A DNA stretch of 64,000 nt from Euleptes europaea (GCF_029931775.1 NC_079318.1:78899614-78963613), one strand, 5' to 3'. Positions 43,240 to 53,277 are shown, numbered from the stretch's first letter. The notes: generated by a model not told the origin, from the sequence alone. Program-made: numbers and translations.

Positions 43240-44515
43240 AAATGCCTAACCCTTATGCACTTCCCAATTTCTTCCAATATTTCACAACACATGTCATGGG
43301 GCTGCGCTCTACACTTGACGCATGGCCCATACTCGGAGCTAGGAGATTTTCTTCAGTCCATCGACTGTGGCAAGATGCTGCAGACCTATGGCCCGAAGCT
43401 CCTGCAAAGGTATCTGTCACTTATAACCCCTCTCCCTTCGCCCGGAATCCCTGGCACAGTGGAAACCTGTCTATCACTATGCAGGTTGGCTCATCATTCA
43501 CACAGACAAGAAAACACAAGGAAAAAGGGATGACCGCAGAGTAGGGGGTCTCTTTAGTCAGACTGTAGAACGGGGGATGAACAACAATCAGTAGGGCTGG
43601 CTGGCTCCCTCTCGAGATAACAAGATTCGCAGTGCACAGCCTTCAGTCAGTGCCTCCGAAGTGGAAGTTCACGCAAAGATCACACAGCCGCCTCACTCAA
43701 AGAATAGGGATATGTGTGTGTCCCAGTATTTTTCTTATTTCACAATATACTCACAAAATCATTCCCCCCCCCCCACCGTCATGCTGATATCCAGTTGCTG
43801 TGCAGGCGTTCGGAAAGCTTTCACTGGATCTGCCGTCCTCGAGGAAAAGCTGGATTCTCCCTGACTAAATGGTCCGGTTGCGTGTGAGAATCAGAATTCC
43901 CCAGGAGACTTACTCCAGGAAGGCTATGTAGCCGAAAGCCAGGGAAATCCTAAAGGCGGATTTCCTCCCCCAAAAAACTTGTTTTGGGACAGGTAGAATC
44001 GGCTTACCTATGTCCCTGCTGTTCGGGCGCCATTATGTTGTGCCTAGAAAATGTTACCCCAGGTAGCTCTGATCAAGGATAACGCACTGGAGATCAGGAA
44101 TTACTTTTTACAGCTTATGCTGTTTAATGGTACCAGTTTAAACAGTATAAGCTGGGATCAAATCTCTCCAGCCGAAACCAAAAGAGTCACACTGCAGAAA
44201 GAATCACATTGTCATTTAGCATTGATCAACCTTTTATACACTTCTACAAATTGTCTTCAATAACGATACTTTTCTACTTTTCCCATGGTGTCATTCTCAA
44301 CAAGCAGTTTCTGCAAAGCAATTTGGTTTGCTGAGACACGAAGGTCCTTGTAATGAGATAATGAGCTAGCGAAGCAGAGGAAACCGGCATTGTTTGGGAT
44401 GTTGCAACATTGAGGAATGTATGTGAGTGCTTTTATGCAGACTTAGCGACTAGGAAAGAAAGAGAAAGGAGGGGGTGGTGGTTCTTGACACGCATTTATC
44501 TACACGGGTGTCACA
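43240..44515 (-). mobile_element. endogenous retrovirus fossil, 5' part
   Basis: Minus-strand remnant of a retrovirus-like element. Parts: an LTR of about 480 bp (44036-44515, TG...CA ends) with a TATAAAAG box at 44232-44239; a primer-binding site at 44019-44032 (tggcgcccgaacag) of the tRNA-Lys type; an untranslated leader; and near 43330 a short gag-like start with an MGxxxS myristoylation pattern. No pol or env part and no second LTR are found, so it is a broken fragment with most of the genome lost. The inner (left) end is not sharp. Age unknown; without a second LTR it cannot be dated. Confidence 0.68.
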
Positions 44516-44577
44516 TCTAAAAGGAGGATTCCTGCACCTGTTTATGCACAGAGGGGCAGTTTATAGTGCCACAGGTA

Positions 44578-44752
44578 AAAGACCTTTTTTATCCTCACAA
44601 CAACAATCCTGTGAGGCAGGTTAGATTGAAAGTGTATGACTGGCCCAAGATCACTCAGCAAGCTTTCATGGCAGAATGGGAATTCAATCTTTAGTCCTTC
44701 CAGATCCTAGTATAACACTCTAACCACTATGTGATACTGGCTGTCTATGCTG
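44578..44752 (-). repeat. old tRNA-derived SINE
   Basis: Reverse copy: 'cctgtgaggcaggttagatt', 'ggcccaagatcactcagcaa', 'gggaattcaatctttagtcc', 'aaccactatgtgatactggc'. Confidence 0.68.
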
Positions 44753-45065
44753 TCATAAGCTAGAGGACAAGGTAAAAATGTAATAGGCTTTCTTCACTGG
44801 CTTATAAACTTACATGATCTTCCCCCGCTCCTGCTACATGCCCTGGAAATACTGGCCTTGTGGGTTTTTGTACTGGCTCAGTAGTTATTTTAAAGCATTC
44901 ATGGAGGTTAAAAAAAAAAGCTATCATAATCTTGGGTTGCCAACCTCCATTTGGGACCTGAAGATCTCCCAGAATTGTAACTGATCAGATGACAGCGATC
45001 AGTTCCCGTGGAGAAAATGGCTTCTTTGGAAGGTGGATTCTATGGCATTATGGATTTGATAAATT

Positions 45066-45116
45066 ATATATATATATATGTGTGTGTGTGTGTACACACA
45101 CACACACATATATATA
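45066..45116. repeat. palindromic (TA)(TG)(CA)(TA) microsatellite
   Basis: (ta)n-(tg)n-(ca)n-(ta)n reads almost as its own reverse complement over about 50 bp. It lies in the 3' part of a truncated older MITE (44933-45060). Confidence 0.9.
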
Positions 45117-45349
45117 CCTTGACAAGTGGGAACCAACAAGGACTTGCAGGAGGCATTTCATTTTCCCCTCCCCCACTGTTTCCTCTTTCCCTTCCCTGGA
45201 AGCCCCCATAGTCTCTCCCCTTTTCCTGCTTCCTTCTCTCCTTCCCATCCAACAGCCGACCTACATTTATCTGACCCTTTGTCTTCAGGTTCCCCCAGCC
45301 CACAGTAGCCTCTGCCTAGGAAATCTATGGCCAGTTGTGTGGTGCTGGC

Positions 45350-45575
45350 CAGTGGTTGCCAGGTCCCTCTTCGCCACCGGCGGGAGGTTTTTGGGGCGGA
45401 GCCTGAGGAGGGTGGTGTTTGGGGAAGGGAGGGACTTCAATGCCATAGAGTCCAATTGCCAGTGGCCATTTTCTCCAGGGGAACTGATCTCTATTGGCTG
45501 GAGATCAGTTGTAACAGTTGGCTGGAGATCAGTTGTAACAGCAGGAGATCTAATACCTGGAGGTTGGCAACCCTA
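45350..45575 (-). mobile_element. hAT-type MITE with internal 25-bp duplication
   Basis: Reverse copy of the main family. 'ggctggagatcagttgtaac' and the next few bases are present twice in tandem at about 45498-45547, making this copy longer than the others. Confidence 0.85.
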
Positions 45576-45736
45576 GGCCAGGCCCACTTGCATGGCAGGG
45601 AACTCTCAAGGAATTGTGGGGGACATCTCACTTTCCCCACACTATTTCCTCAGGTCAACCCCCGTATCCGCTCCCTTTTCCTGGCCTCGTTCTCTCTTGG
45701 CCATACATCAACCTACCTTTTATCTGCCTCCCATCT

Positions 45737-45980
45737 TCAGTTGTATTTATTATTGATTTACTTCAGTTATAGCCCATCGCTCTCCACAGTGGGGACCAAA
45801 GCAGCTTACATCATTCTCCTATCCTCCTTTTTTCTCCTCACAACAACCCTGTGAGGTAGGTTACGCTGAAAGTATGTGACTGGCCTCAAATTACCCAGTG
45901 AGTTTCCACACCAAGATGGAGATTCGAACCTGGGCCTTCCAGATCCTACTCTGAAACTATGCCACACTGGCTCTCATAGG
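45737..45980 (-). repeat. old tRNA-derived SINE
   Basis: Reverse copy with AT-rich body: 'tattgatttacttcagttat', 'ctgtgaggtaggttacgctg', 'gagattcgaacctgggcctt', 'aaactatgccacactggctc'. Confidence 0.75.
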
Positions 45981-45984
45981 GTGG

Positions 45985-47415
45985 TTGCTGCTGAAGAGTA
46001 GCAAGCAGCCAGACCTAGATGAGTAATGCAGGTCAGGTGGTATCTAGTCATCCAGTGGTTGCTGTCAGGCCAAAACAGCCCTGGAAAGGACCCTGCCCCT
46101 GCCTTTTACTCTCTCCAAGCCTTGAAACCAAGCCTTGAAATACTATGATTGCCTAACAACGGTCACTGAGGTAATATGTTGTTAAAGCTACAGGTACAAA
46201 GAAAAGCTCCTTTTTCAATTTGGGTTTTTTTTTAAACCCCAATTTAAAAAAAAAATTTTAGATTTTAGATTTTTCTGCAAACTTGGGGCATTGTTCAGGT
46301 TTGTGAAAAGATCTATCTTGCCCATTCACAGCTCCAATCACTGCATTTAAGTATCCTCAGATTTAGCACTTCGCTATTTGTATATAGATGAGGTCCTCCC
46401 CCCCCCCCAAATCCTGCCCTCTTCAGGTTCCACTCCCAAATCTCCAAGAATTTCCCAGTCCAGAGATGGCAAACCTACCGTAATCAATAGGTTAGTGTTT
46501 TATGTAGTTGTTTTATGAAGCTGCTAATCTTGAGTCTATTCCAGTATTATCTGCTCTGAGTGGCAGCGGCTCTCCAAGATCTTATCCAGAGAAAGGTCTT
46601 TCCCCTCCCTTCCCAACACCTGTTACCTGAGACCCTGTGAGTGGAGATGCCAGGAAGTGAATCTTGAACCTTCAGCATGCAAAGCATGTGCTTTGCCACC
46701 GAGCTAAGATTCTAGAACGGCAGCCCCAGTTTTCCCTTTGAAATATATATTAGGTGCATTGGAACACAGGCAGGATAATACTGCTGCAGTCGTCTTGTTT
46801 GGGGGCTTCCTAGAAGCACCTGGTTTGCCACTGTGCAAACAGACTGCTGGACTTGATGGACCTTGGTCTGATCCAGCATGGCCTCTCTTATGTTCTTACA
46901 CACAAATAGCGGCAGGAAGTAGTACAGGACCCCAGCTGTATGCCTTACCACATGAATCAGACTCAATGGTGTTTTCCATTTGGGCACAGGCATGTGTGGT
47001 AACCCCACTGCTTCTGCAGCTAGCAAAACAACACCGAGGCAACAGGCATCCATCCACATGGAAGGTTTCTCATGAGTGTCCCTGCCTTGGTCACACAGCA
47101 GCAGCCATGACCCCTCCCAACACCACCAGCACTTTCTCATTCTTTTAGATCAGCAATTTAATTTGGCTATATCAATATAACACAACAAGCAGTGGTTCAG
47201 GTTCTCTGAATTTCCAATTTTCATAAAAAAAAAAAAAAGAGAAGTATCTCGCCACTTTCATTTTGGAGATATGCCTTTCAAATAACCAAAGAAAGCGAAT
47301 GGCCATTTTGGACTTGGTCCCCCCATGGCAGCCACTTTGTTGTGGTTCCCATTACTCGATTCTCAACTTTCCAAAAGCGTCCACAGGTTTGACAAGAGCG
47401 GGGATTCACTGATGT
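45985..47415. other. spacer with LINE and SINE relics
   Basis: Contains an older MITE tail (46395-46480), a tRNA-Ala-like SINE in reverse (46520-46710, 'tgccaccgagctaagattct' end) and an L2 tail on the plus strand (46745-46900). No gene is recognised. Confidence 0.5.
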
Positions 47416-47420
47416 AATCG

Positions 47421-47773
47421 CTAAGAAGAAAGCTGGGTACCCAAGGTTGGGTAGAAAGAATATATATATAATTTATTTGAATATATATATAATTTATTCG
47501 AAAATATAATTTATTCGAAGCGCTATGTAAAGGTTAAAAATATTTAAAAACATTCAAATAGCACAATGGCATTTCCTAGGGTTGATAGCTGTAACCACAT
47601 ACCAACAGATATCAACCCTAGGAAATGCCATTGTGCTATTTGAATGTTTTTAAATATTTTTAACCTTTATATATATATATATATTTTCCTTTCTACCCAA
47701 CCTTGGGTACCCAGCTTCCGTTTTTAGGCTGGGTTTTATTCCCCTCTTTTTCTTCCAGCCCTAAGAAGAAAGC
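47421..47773. mobile_element. fold-back element with perfect 59-bp arms
   Basis: Inner arms 47529-47587 and 47610-47668 are exact reverse complements (59 of 59) around a 22-nt spacer. (TA)-rich stretches follow outward, then outer arms sharing 'gctgggtacccaaggttggg' + tagaaag (about 47432-47459 and 47691-47715). The 13-mer ctaagaagaaagc lies on both sides (47421-47433, 47761-47773) and looks like a target duplication. No coding capacity. The right copy of the 13-mer ends three bases from the stop codon of the SPATA31-like gene. Confidence 0.8.
47735..47740 (-). terminator. possible poly(A) signal of the SPATA31-like gene
   Basis: AATAAA on the minus strand, 36 bp after the stop. It falls within the DNA between the putative 13-bp duplications, so if used it was brought in with, or displaced by, the fold-back element. 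Confidence 0.4.
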
Positions 47774-47775
47774 CA

Positions 47776-49311
47776 TTACTTTATTGTGGCCGTTGTGGCC
47801 GTCATTCGTGAAGCTTTTGCCACAGACTGCTTCACCATCCTGGGTATTCCCCACCGCTGTTGCAGTAGCTTTTCACGCAAGTGAAACTCAAAGTAACATT
47901 TTTTATCCCCTGTAAGCAATGTTTTTGCCCCTTGGCTTCCCGGTTTGGCTCCCGGGCAGTTCACAGATGTTCCATTTTCTCCACAGGGATGAGTTTGGCT
48001 CCTCAACCTCTCTGTCGTGAGACTCGCCCCACATCTTTCTGCGACTTGGCTGGGCCACCGGTGGACTTGATGAGCAGAAGTTCTTACTGGGAGCCTGGGT
48101 AGGCTTGAATTCTTATGCTCCACTTGGGGCCACTTAGCTGGCTGAAGAGCCAGACATTTATCCTGCTCGGAAACTACTTTTCCCGAGAGCCACATCGGCA
48201 GAGGAGGTCCCTCCAGAGTTGCTGGCCTGGAGAGGTTGTGTGCGCCTGTGCTTCTGTTTTCTGCATGGACCGCGGTCAGCCTGGGGACATTCTCTTGCCT
48301 GGCCTGTGGCTCCCGTTCTTGGGAATCTGTGGGCTTAGAGACACCCTGCGAGGAATGCCCTGACAACAGGAGGGGTTCCTTGCTGACCTCATCCAGTCTA
48401 ATCCTCCAATGGGCAGCTTGTCCAGGGGGACGCCTGGCTGCAGAAGGCGCTTCCTGGAAGATGCATGCCGTAGACTTGTTTGGCTGCTCCCTCTCATGGT
48501 CCTGCAGGCCCCGCCTGCTTCGTGATGCTCCAGTCATGTTCTGAAACTCGTCAAGAGAAGTCGGTGAACCTAGCTGAGCCAGTTGCAAGGAAGCCAGGCT
48601 CTTCATGGAACGGTGTCCACCTGGCTTCCCCGTGTTGGGCACCAAAGCCAAGTCTTGCTGCTCCCCCAGGTGAGAGGGATGCAGGTACAAAGACTCCTCT
48701 GCCCGTTTCACTTGAGAGCTTGTGCTATGTGAGTTTTCACTACCATCAAGCGGGATAACTTTGCTAGGGCACATCAGCACCCCATTGGCAGCGCTTCCTT
48801 GCTTTGGCAAAATTTCCGTATTAAGAGAGAGCCCTTTGTGTCGGACAAGCCACCCAGAAGCATTTGGACCAGGGCTGGATTCCTGCACATCTGGGCCAGG
48901 AGATAGGGGCATTTGGAGGGACTTCTTGATCCTCCTTGGAAGCCCCCACTTGTAATGGATCCTTTTCTCCCTTAGGTGTTGTTCAAGGCACTGGCGTCTT
49001 TCTGCCTTGAAGAGGGGTCTCTGGGAGCCAGTGACATCCTGCAGCGCGGTGCACACCAGAAACCCCAGGAGGGACGGCACAGAGCTCTCCAGCGAGCTTT
49101 GGATGAGATGCGGCAAGCCCCATAAGAGCTGCAGTCTCTTCCGCTGGACGTGAGCATCCAACTGCTCTCTGAGTCGGCGGCAAAGGAACAGAGGGTTCAG
49201 AAGGGGTGACTCCATAACCACGCCACTGCCTGGAGGAGTGAAGTGGCTGGGCGATTCGGTGGCTTGTCCCAGTTCATAAGGAAAGCCCGGCACGCCAGAG
49301 CTCAGTGGCAT
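47776..49311 (-). CDS. SPATA31H1: SPATA31H1/C2orf16-like protein
   Basis: 511-codon open frame on the minus strand. Three copies of a basic SPATA31-type motif are seen: LREQLDAHVQRKRLQLLWGLP (residues about 49-68), LEQHLREKRIHYKWGLP (about 110-127) and FEFHLREKLLQQRWGIP near the C-terminus. Each is followed by a hydrophobic-basic patch such as HLIQSSL, RRIKKSL or MVKQSV. The middle is a low-complexity, Ser/Gln/Pro-rich tail. SPATA31 proteins are spermatid proteins; C2orf16/SPATA31H1 is the family member beside GCKR and ZNF512 in human, but is about four times longer there. The start is uncertain: the frame is open only seven codons above the ATG at 49311. A good acceptor (cactcctccaggcag) inside the frame and an ATG at 49215 (MESPLLNPLF) suggest the true exon may begin near 49225. 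No upstream transmembrane exon was found. Confidence 0.72.
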   Translation of the reverse strand: MPLSSGVPGFPYELGQATESPSHFTPPGSGVVMESPLLNPLFLCRRLREQLDAHVQRKRLQLLWGLPHLIQSSLESSVPSLLGFLVCTALQDVTGSQRPLFKAERRQCLEQHLREKRIHYKWGLPRRIKKSLQMPLSPGPDVQESSPGPNASGWLVRHKGLSLNTEILPKQGSAANGVLMCPSKVIPLDGSENSHSTSSQVKRAEESLYLHPSHLGEQQDLALVPNTGKPGGHRSMKSLASLQLAQLGSPTSLDEFQNMTGASRSRRGLQDHEREQPNKSTACIFQEAPSAARRPPGQAAHWRIRLDEVSKEPLLLSGHSSQGVSKPTDSQEREPQARQENVPRLTAVHAENRSTGAHNLSRPATLEGPPLPMWLSGKVVSEQDKCLALQPAKWPQVEHKNSSLPRLPVRTSAHQVHRWPSQVAERCGASLTTERLRSQTHPCGENGTSVNCPGAKPGSQGAKTLLTGDKKCYFEFHLREKLLQQRWGIPRMVKQSVAKASRMTATTATIK

Positions 49312-49367
49312 ACGAGGAGGCCTTGTTTATTCAGAATCAACCATCAGGGAAGGTCTGCCCGCTACCC

Positions 49368-49695
49368 GGCTTTAAGTTCAGCTGGCAGTGAATATGTCTT
49401 CAGGAGCAGGAAAATGCCAAGTGATGTCCCTTATTTCAGTGCCAGGGCTTTGAGGAGAGGGAAGGGCTGTGTGTGCATCTCTGTGCGCCTTCAGAGGCAC
49501 TCCTGGGGTCAATGAAGGGCACTTGGGACCCACATACAATCTGCAGACTTACCATCTGCTCCCCCAACGCAATCCAGCTTGGGGCAAGTAAAGACTACCT
49601 GGCTTTAACTACCTGGCTTTAAGATCGGCACAGAGCGAGTCCTTCTCGAGTGGAGGAAAACGCAAAGCAACCTCCCTTGTGTCAGCGCAAGGCTT
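49368..49695 (-). other. diverged duplicate segments upstream of the SPATA31-like gene
   Basis: 49368-49450 and 49614-49693 share a start (ggctttaag), the core 'aggaaaa.gc.aag' and an end ('tgtcccttat.tcagtgc' against 'cctcccttgtgtcagcgc'). Between them a minus-strand donor (GCAGATG/GTAAGT, near 49550) is present. They may be 5' UTR exons or an old local duplication. Confidence 0.35.
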
Positions 49696-50054
49696 CTATT
49701 TATCGTGTTGCTACCCCAACCCATTGTGAGGTCAGCGCTGAACTCTGCAGAGCTACAACAGGGTGAGCAGAGAAGTGTTTTCAGATCACCAGCAAATACT
49801 CTCACGAGTACAGAAGTATCTGGAAAGCAGCAAACCGGGCTGTGTTTGCTGACCATGAGGGGGACCCTCTTGTTGTCAGCAGAGCTCCCACATTGGCGTG
49901 AGAGAATAAGATGAGGAGGAGGGGAGAAGACCTCACTGGACTAGCTCCAATGACCCTGTGAGGTAAAGACAATGTCCTGAGAGCTTGTCATGCTGGAAAG
50001 GTCCCGAGAAATAGCTCTATTAGCCTGTAAGAGCATCAACCACACAGATATCAT

Positions 50055-50280
50055 CCAGCATGGGGGAATGGTTAGAGTGTTGGGCAAAGATTTGCAAGAG
50101 CCAGGTTTGAATCCTCTCTGCCATGGAAGCTTGCCCGGAGACTTTGGGCCAGTCAAGCATACTCAGCCTAGCCTCCCTCACAGGTTTGTTGTGAGATAAA
50201 ATGGAGGTTTGGGGGGGAATATTGTAAGCCGCTTTGGGTCCCTATTAGGGGAAAAGGCAGGGTATAAATGAAGTAAATAT
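50055..50280 (+). repeat. old tRNA-derived SINE
   Basis: 'tccagcatgggggaatggtt', 'ccaggtttgaatcctctctg', 'ctccctcacaggtttgttgt', 'gccgctttgggtccctatta', 'aaggcagggtataaatgaag'. The tail is repeated once more at 50292. Confidence 0.75.
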
Positions 50281-50319
50281 ATCAATATTTTGGCAGGGTA
50301 TAAATAAGTCAACGGGACT

Positions 50320-50690
50320 CCCTTCTCTTCAGTTTGTAGCCCGAGCGGTGTTGGAGGTGGAGGTTTAAGCTCTGGCCAAGTCCAAGAACCACACCACTCA
50401 CAACCAGTCTCGCAAATGGCACAGAAATGGTATAAAGAAGCCCAGGTCACGTAGACATGAATCTCTGAATGGGGTTGATCCCAAGTTCCTGAGGAACATG
50501 CACTTTGTGAAGAAACACAACAAGAAAGGACGGGAAAAAATGCAAGCAAACAAGGCCAAGTAACCATCTTGCCTTTGGATGGCAAAAGGGACTGACTTGC
50601 TTAGAATCTGATCAGCAGTTTTTCCTCTTGTTTGTTTTTCACTCAAGGCATTTTGTATAAATAAAATTGGGTGTAACATAAAAAAAAAAA
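50320..50690 (+). pseudogene. RPL29: RPL29 processed pseudogene
   Basis: An intronless copy of ribosomal protein L29. Codons 50372-50563 read (L)[15 protein letters not shown]... [10 protein letters not shown] ... [12 protein letters not shown] to MQANKAK and TAA. The 63-residue length fits the short non-mammalian RPL29. The start codon position is CTG (50372-50374) instead of ATG, and residues such as R to H and L to E differ from the very conserved family. A 5' UTR-like lead, a 3' UTR with AATAAA (50660-50665) and an encoded A run at 50679-50690 show retroposition of an mRNA. A Sauria SINE follows the A run at once. The open frame suggests it is young, but loss of ATG makes it a pseudogene. 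Confidence 0.9.
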
Positions 50691-50691
50691 G

Positions 50692-50996
50692 GGAGAGCCA
50701 GCTTGGTGTAGTGGTTAAGAGCAGTGGTTTGGAGCGGTGGACTCTGATCTGGAGAACCGGGTTTGATTCCCCACTCCTCCACACGAGCGGCGGAGGCTAA
50801 TCTGGTGAACTGGATTTGTTTCCCCACTCCTACACATGAAGCCAGCTGGGTGACCTTGGGCAAGTTAGAGCTCTCTCAGCCCCACCTACCTCACAGGGTC
50901 TGTTGTGGGGAGAGGAAGGGAAGGTGATTGCAAGCCGGTTTGATTCTTCCTTAAGTGGTAGAGAAAGTCGGCATATAAAAAACCAACTCTTCTTCA
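50692..50996 (+). repeat. Sauria-type SINE, full length
   Basis: 'gagagccagcttggtgtagt' to 'cggcatataaaaaaccaact' + ctt. Inserted at the poly(A) end of the RPL29 pseudogene. Confidence 0.93.
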
Positions 50997-50999
50997 ATA

Positions 51000-51535
51000 T
51001 ATAATTATTTTGACTAGGTTTGACTAGAGCAGGAAGGGTGACTCAGTTGGCAGATTTATTCCATATATTCATTCCTCACCTCTTTGCAACCTGGAAACGA
51101 GGCAATTACCAACTGTAATTAAAATGTAATCTATAACAAATAACATTAGATTAAAGGATCTGAATTAGAATGGATAACATCGCTAAAATCAGTAATTATC
51201 AATAGAACATTGATGTGTATGGATGCAGAGGAAAGGAAAGGGTTACCGGGGGTGGGGGCACAAAGGCCACAGAATCCAAGGGGTGCAGCAGATCTGTGAC
51301 AAGTTCTATGAAAAGATTTAAGTGTATAGAAAATAAGGACGGGAGCCATTGACAACAGTAAACTGTGATGTTACCAATTTGTTTTAGCTTTGCTATTCTG
51401 ATTTTAACACCTGGAGTGAGAAAGACTTTTACCTGAGTCCTAAAATAAGCCTAGGTGTGAATTCTGTCTCCATATCGACTTAGGCAACATTATTAATAAC
51501 AAACAGGCTCATTCTGTTTTATAATGCATCAGATC
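51000..51535. other. AT-rich spacer
   Basis: No gene or named repeat recognised; one G-rich run (51247-51257). Confidence 0.4.
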
Positions 51536-51690
51536 ATTGGCCTGGCAAGGTCAGCATGATCTATTCTGACTGGCAGCAGCTCTCCTGGTCCTTTCCCGTC
51601 ACCAATTACCACACCCTTTTCAACTAGAGGTGAGAGGGATTGAACCTTGGACTTTCTGCACACAGAGATGCTCTACCACTGAGCTTCACC
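51535..51690 (-). repeat. tRNA-Ala-like SINE, worn
   Basis: 'ctgactggcagcagctctcc', 'gagggattgaaccttggact', 'gatgctctaccactgagctt'. More mutated than the copy 56 bp downstream. Confidence 0.78.
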
Positions 51691-51745
51691 CCCACCCACT
51701 AGGTCATCCTCCAATATGAAATACACCATCGCCACCAAACAGTGA

Positions 51746-51955
51746 ACATATGAAGCTGCCTTATACTGAATCAGACCCTTGGTCCATCAAGGTCAGTATT
51801 GTCTGCTCAGACCAGCAGCGGCTCTCCAGGGTCCCAGGCAGAGAGGTCTTTCATATCCCCTACTTGCCTAACTGGCGATGCTGGGGATTGAACCGAGGAC
51901 TTTCTGCATGCCAAGCAGATGCTCTACCACTGAGCCACGGCCCCTCCCCTCTGTA
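51746..51955 (-). repeat. tRNA-Ala-like SINE, near consensus
   Basis: 'gaacatatgaagctgcctta' to 'accactgagccacggcccct'. Young-looking copy in the same orientation as its worn neighbour. Confidence 0.9.
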
Positions 51956-52162
51956 GGCGGAAGAAGTCAGTTTCTATGCAAAAGCAAATCTGACATAAAA
52001 AACTGACAACATTCAGAACCCAGAGGTAAAATGTATCTCCCAGAGCACTTTGCTGTTATCCTGATCATTGCCATGATTTAACAAAAACCACTTCAGGGGA
52101 GACCTCAGCATGGAATGGGTGGTAGAAAGTGCCATCAAGTGACAGCTGACTTATGGCAAACC

Positions 52163-52371
52163 TAGGGTTGCCAACCTCCAGGTACTAACTGGATATCTCC
52201 TACTATTACAACTGATCTCCAGCCAAAAGAGATCAGTTCACCTGGAGAAAAGGGCCGCTTTGGCAATTGGACTCTATGGCATAGAAGTCCCTCCTCTCCC
52301 CAAACCCCGCCCTCCTCAGGTTCCACCCCAAAAACCTCCCACCGGTGGCGAAGAGGGACCTGGCAACCCTA
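52163..52371 (+). mobile_element. hAT-type MITE, TAGGGTTGCCA family
   Basis: Full copy with 8-mers ggcaaacc (52155-52162) and ggcaaccc (52372-52379), one mismatch. Confidence 0.88.
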
Positions 52372-52394
52372 GGCAACCCTGTATGCCATTACCT

Positions 52395-52527
52395 TGTGGG
52401 CTGAGAGTTCTGAGAGATCTGTGACTGGCCCAAGGTCAGCAGGCTTCATGTGAAAGAGTGGGGAATCAAACCTGGTTCTCCAGATAAGAGTCCGCTGCTC
52501 TTAACCACTACGCCACACTGGCTCCAC
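52395..52527 (-). repeat. Sauria-type SINE fragment
   Basis: 'tgtgggctgagagttctgag', 'gtggggaatcaaacctggtt', 'gctcttaaccactacgccac', 'actggctcc'. Internally deleted reverse copy. Confidence 0.82.
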
Positions 52528-52963
52528 GGCATGGAATTGCTGAAGTAGAAATATAGATACCTAGTAGCTTCCATTTGTTTAGGGCTTGAGACCAGGATTT
52601 TCTCTCCCTCTACCCAGGTGCTAAATTAGCACAGCAAAGAAGATTGATGTTCTCTCCCATTGCAATTATGGTTGTGAATGGTCACTGTACTTATCTTGCA
52701 CTTGAGCTTTGTATGGTGATTTCAGCCTTTGGGCTGCAGTGTTGTTTATAGTTTTTTCCGCTCTGTCCTGACTATAGGGTTCAGAGAACACAAGGCATAC
52801 ACACACCCTGAGATTGGAGTTTAAACTAGGGCTAGCAGATCAAAGGGCAGTCAAGCTAGCATCCGAAAGGATGCTGCTGAGCTGCAAATAGGGGTTGGAT
52901 ATCTACACTTCAAGGCTCACCCTCCACACCCAGACCGCCACTCCAGGGCTTGTGGTATCCACA

Positions 52964-53277
52964 AGCCAGCGTGGTGTAGTGGTTAAGAATGGTGGTTTGG
53001 AGTGGTAGACTCTGATCTGGAGAACCGCGTTTGATCCCCCACTCCTCCACATGAACGGCAGAGGCTAGTCTGGTGAATTGGATTTGTTTCCCCACTCCTA
53101 CACATGAAGCCAGCTGGGTGACCTTGGGCAAGTTACAGCTCTGTAAGAGCTCTCTCAGCCCCACCTACCTCACAGGGTGTCTGTTGTGGGGAGGGGGAAG
53201 GAAGGTGATTGTAAGCTGGTTTGAGTCTCCCTTAAGTGGTAGAGGAAGTTGGCATATAAAAAACCAATTCTTCTTCT
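52964..53277 (+). repeat. Sauria-type SINE, full length
   Basis: 'aagccagcgtggtgtagtgg' to 'ttggcatataaaaaaccaat' + ttcttc. Confidence 0.92.

Noticed and set aside
44989-45576. 195-codon plus-strand open frame
   Set aside because: Made of a MITE, a palindromic microsatellite and another MITE in reverse.
49605-49856. 83-codon minus-strand open frame upstream of the SPATA31-like gene
   Set aside because: No family similarity and no clear splice signals at its ends; kept only as part of the uncertain 5' region.
50372-50563. Functional RPL29 gene
   Set aside because: No introns, a genomic poly(A) run, and CTG at the start codon position.
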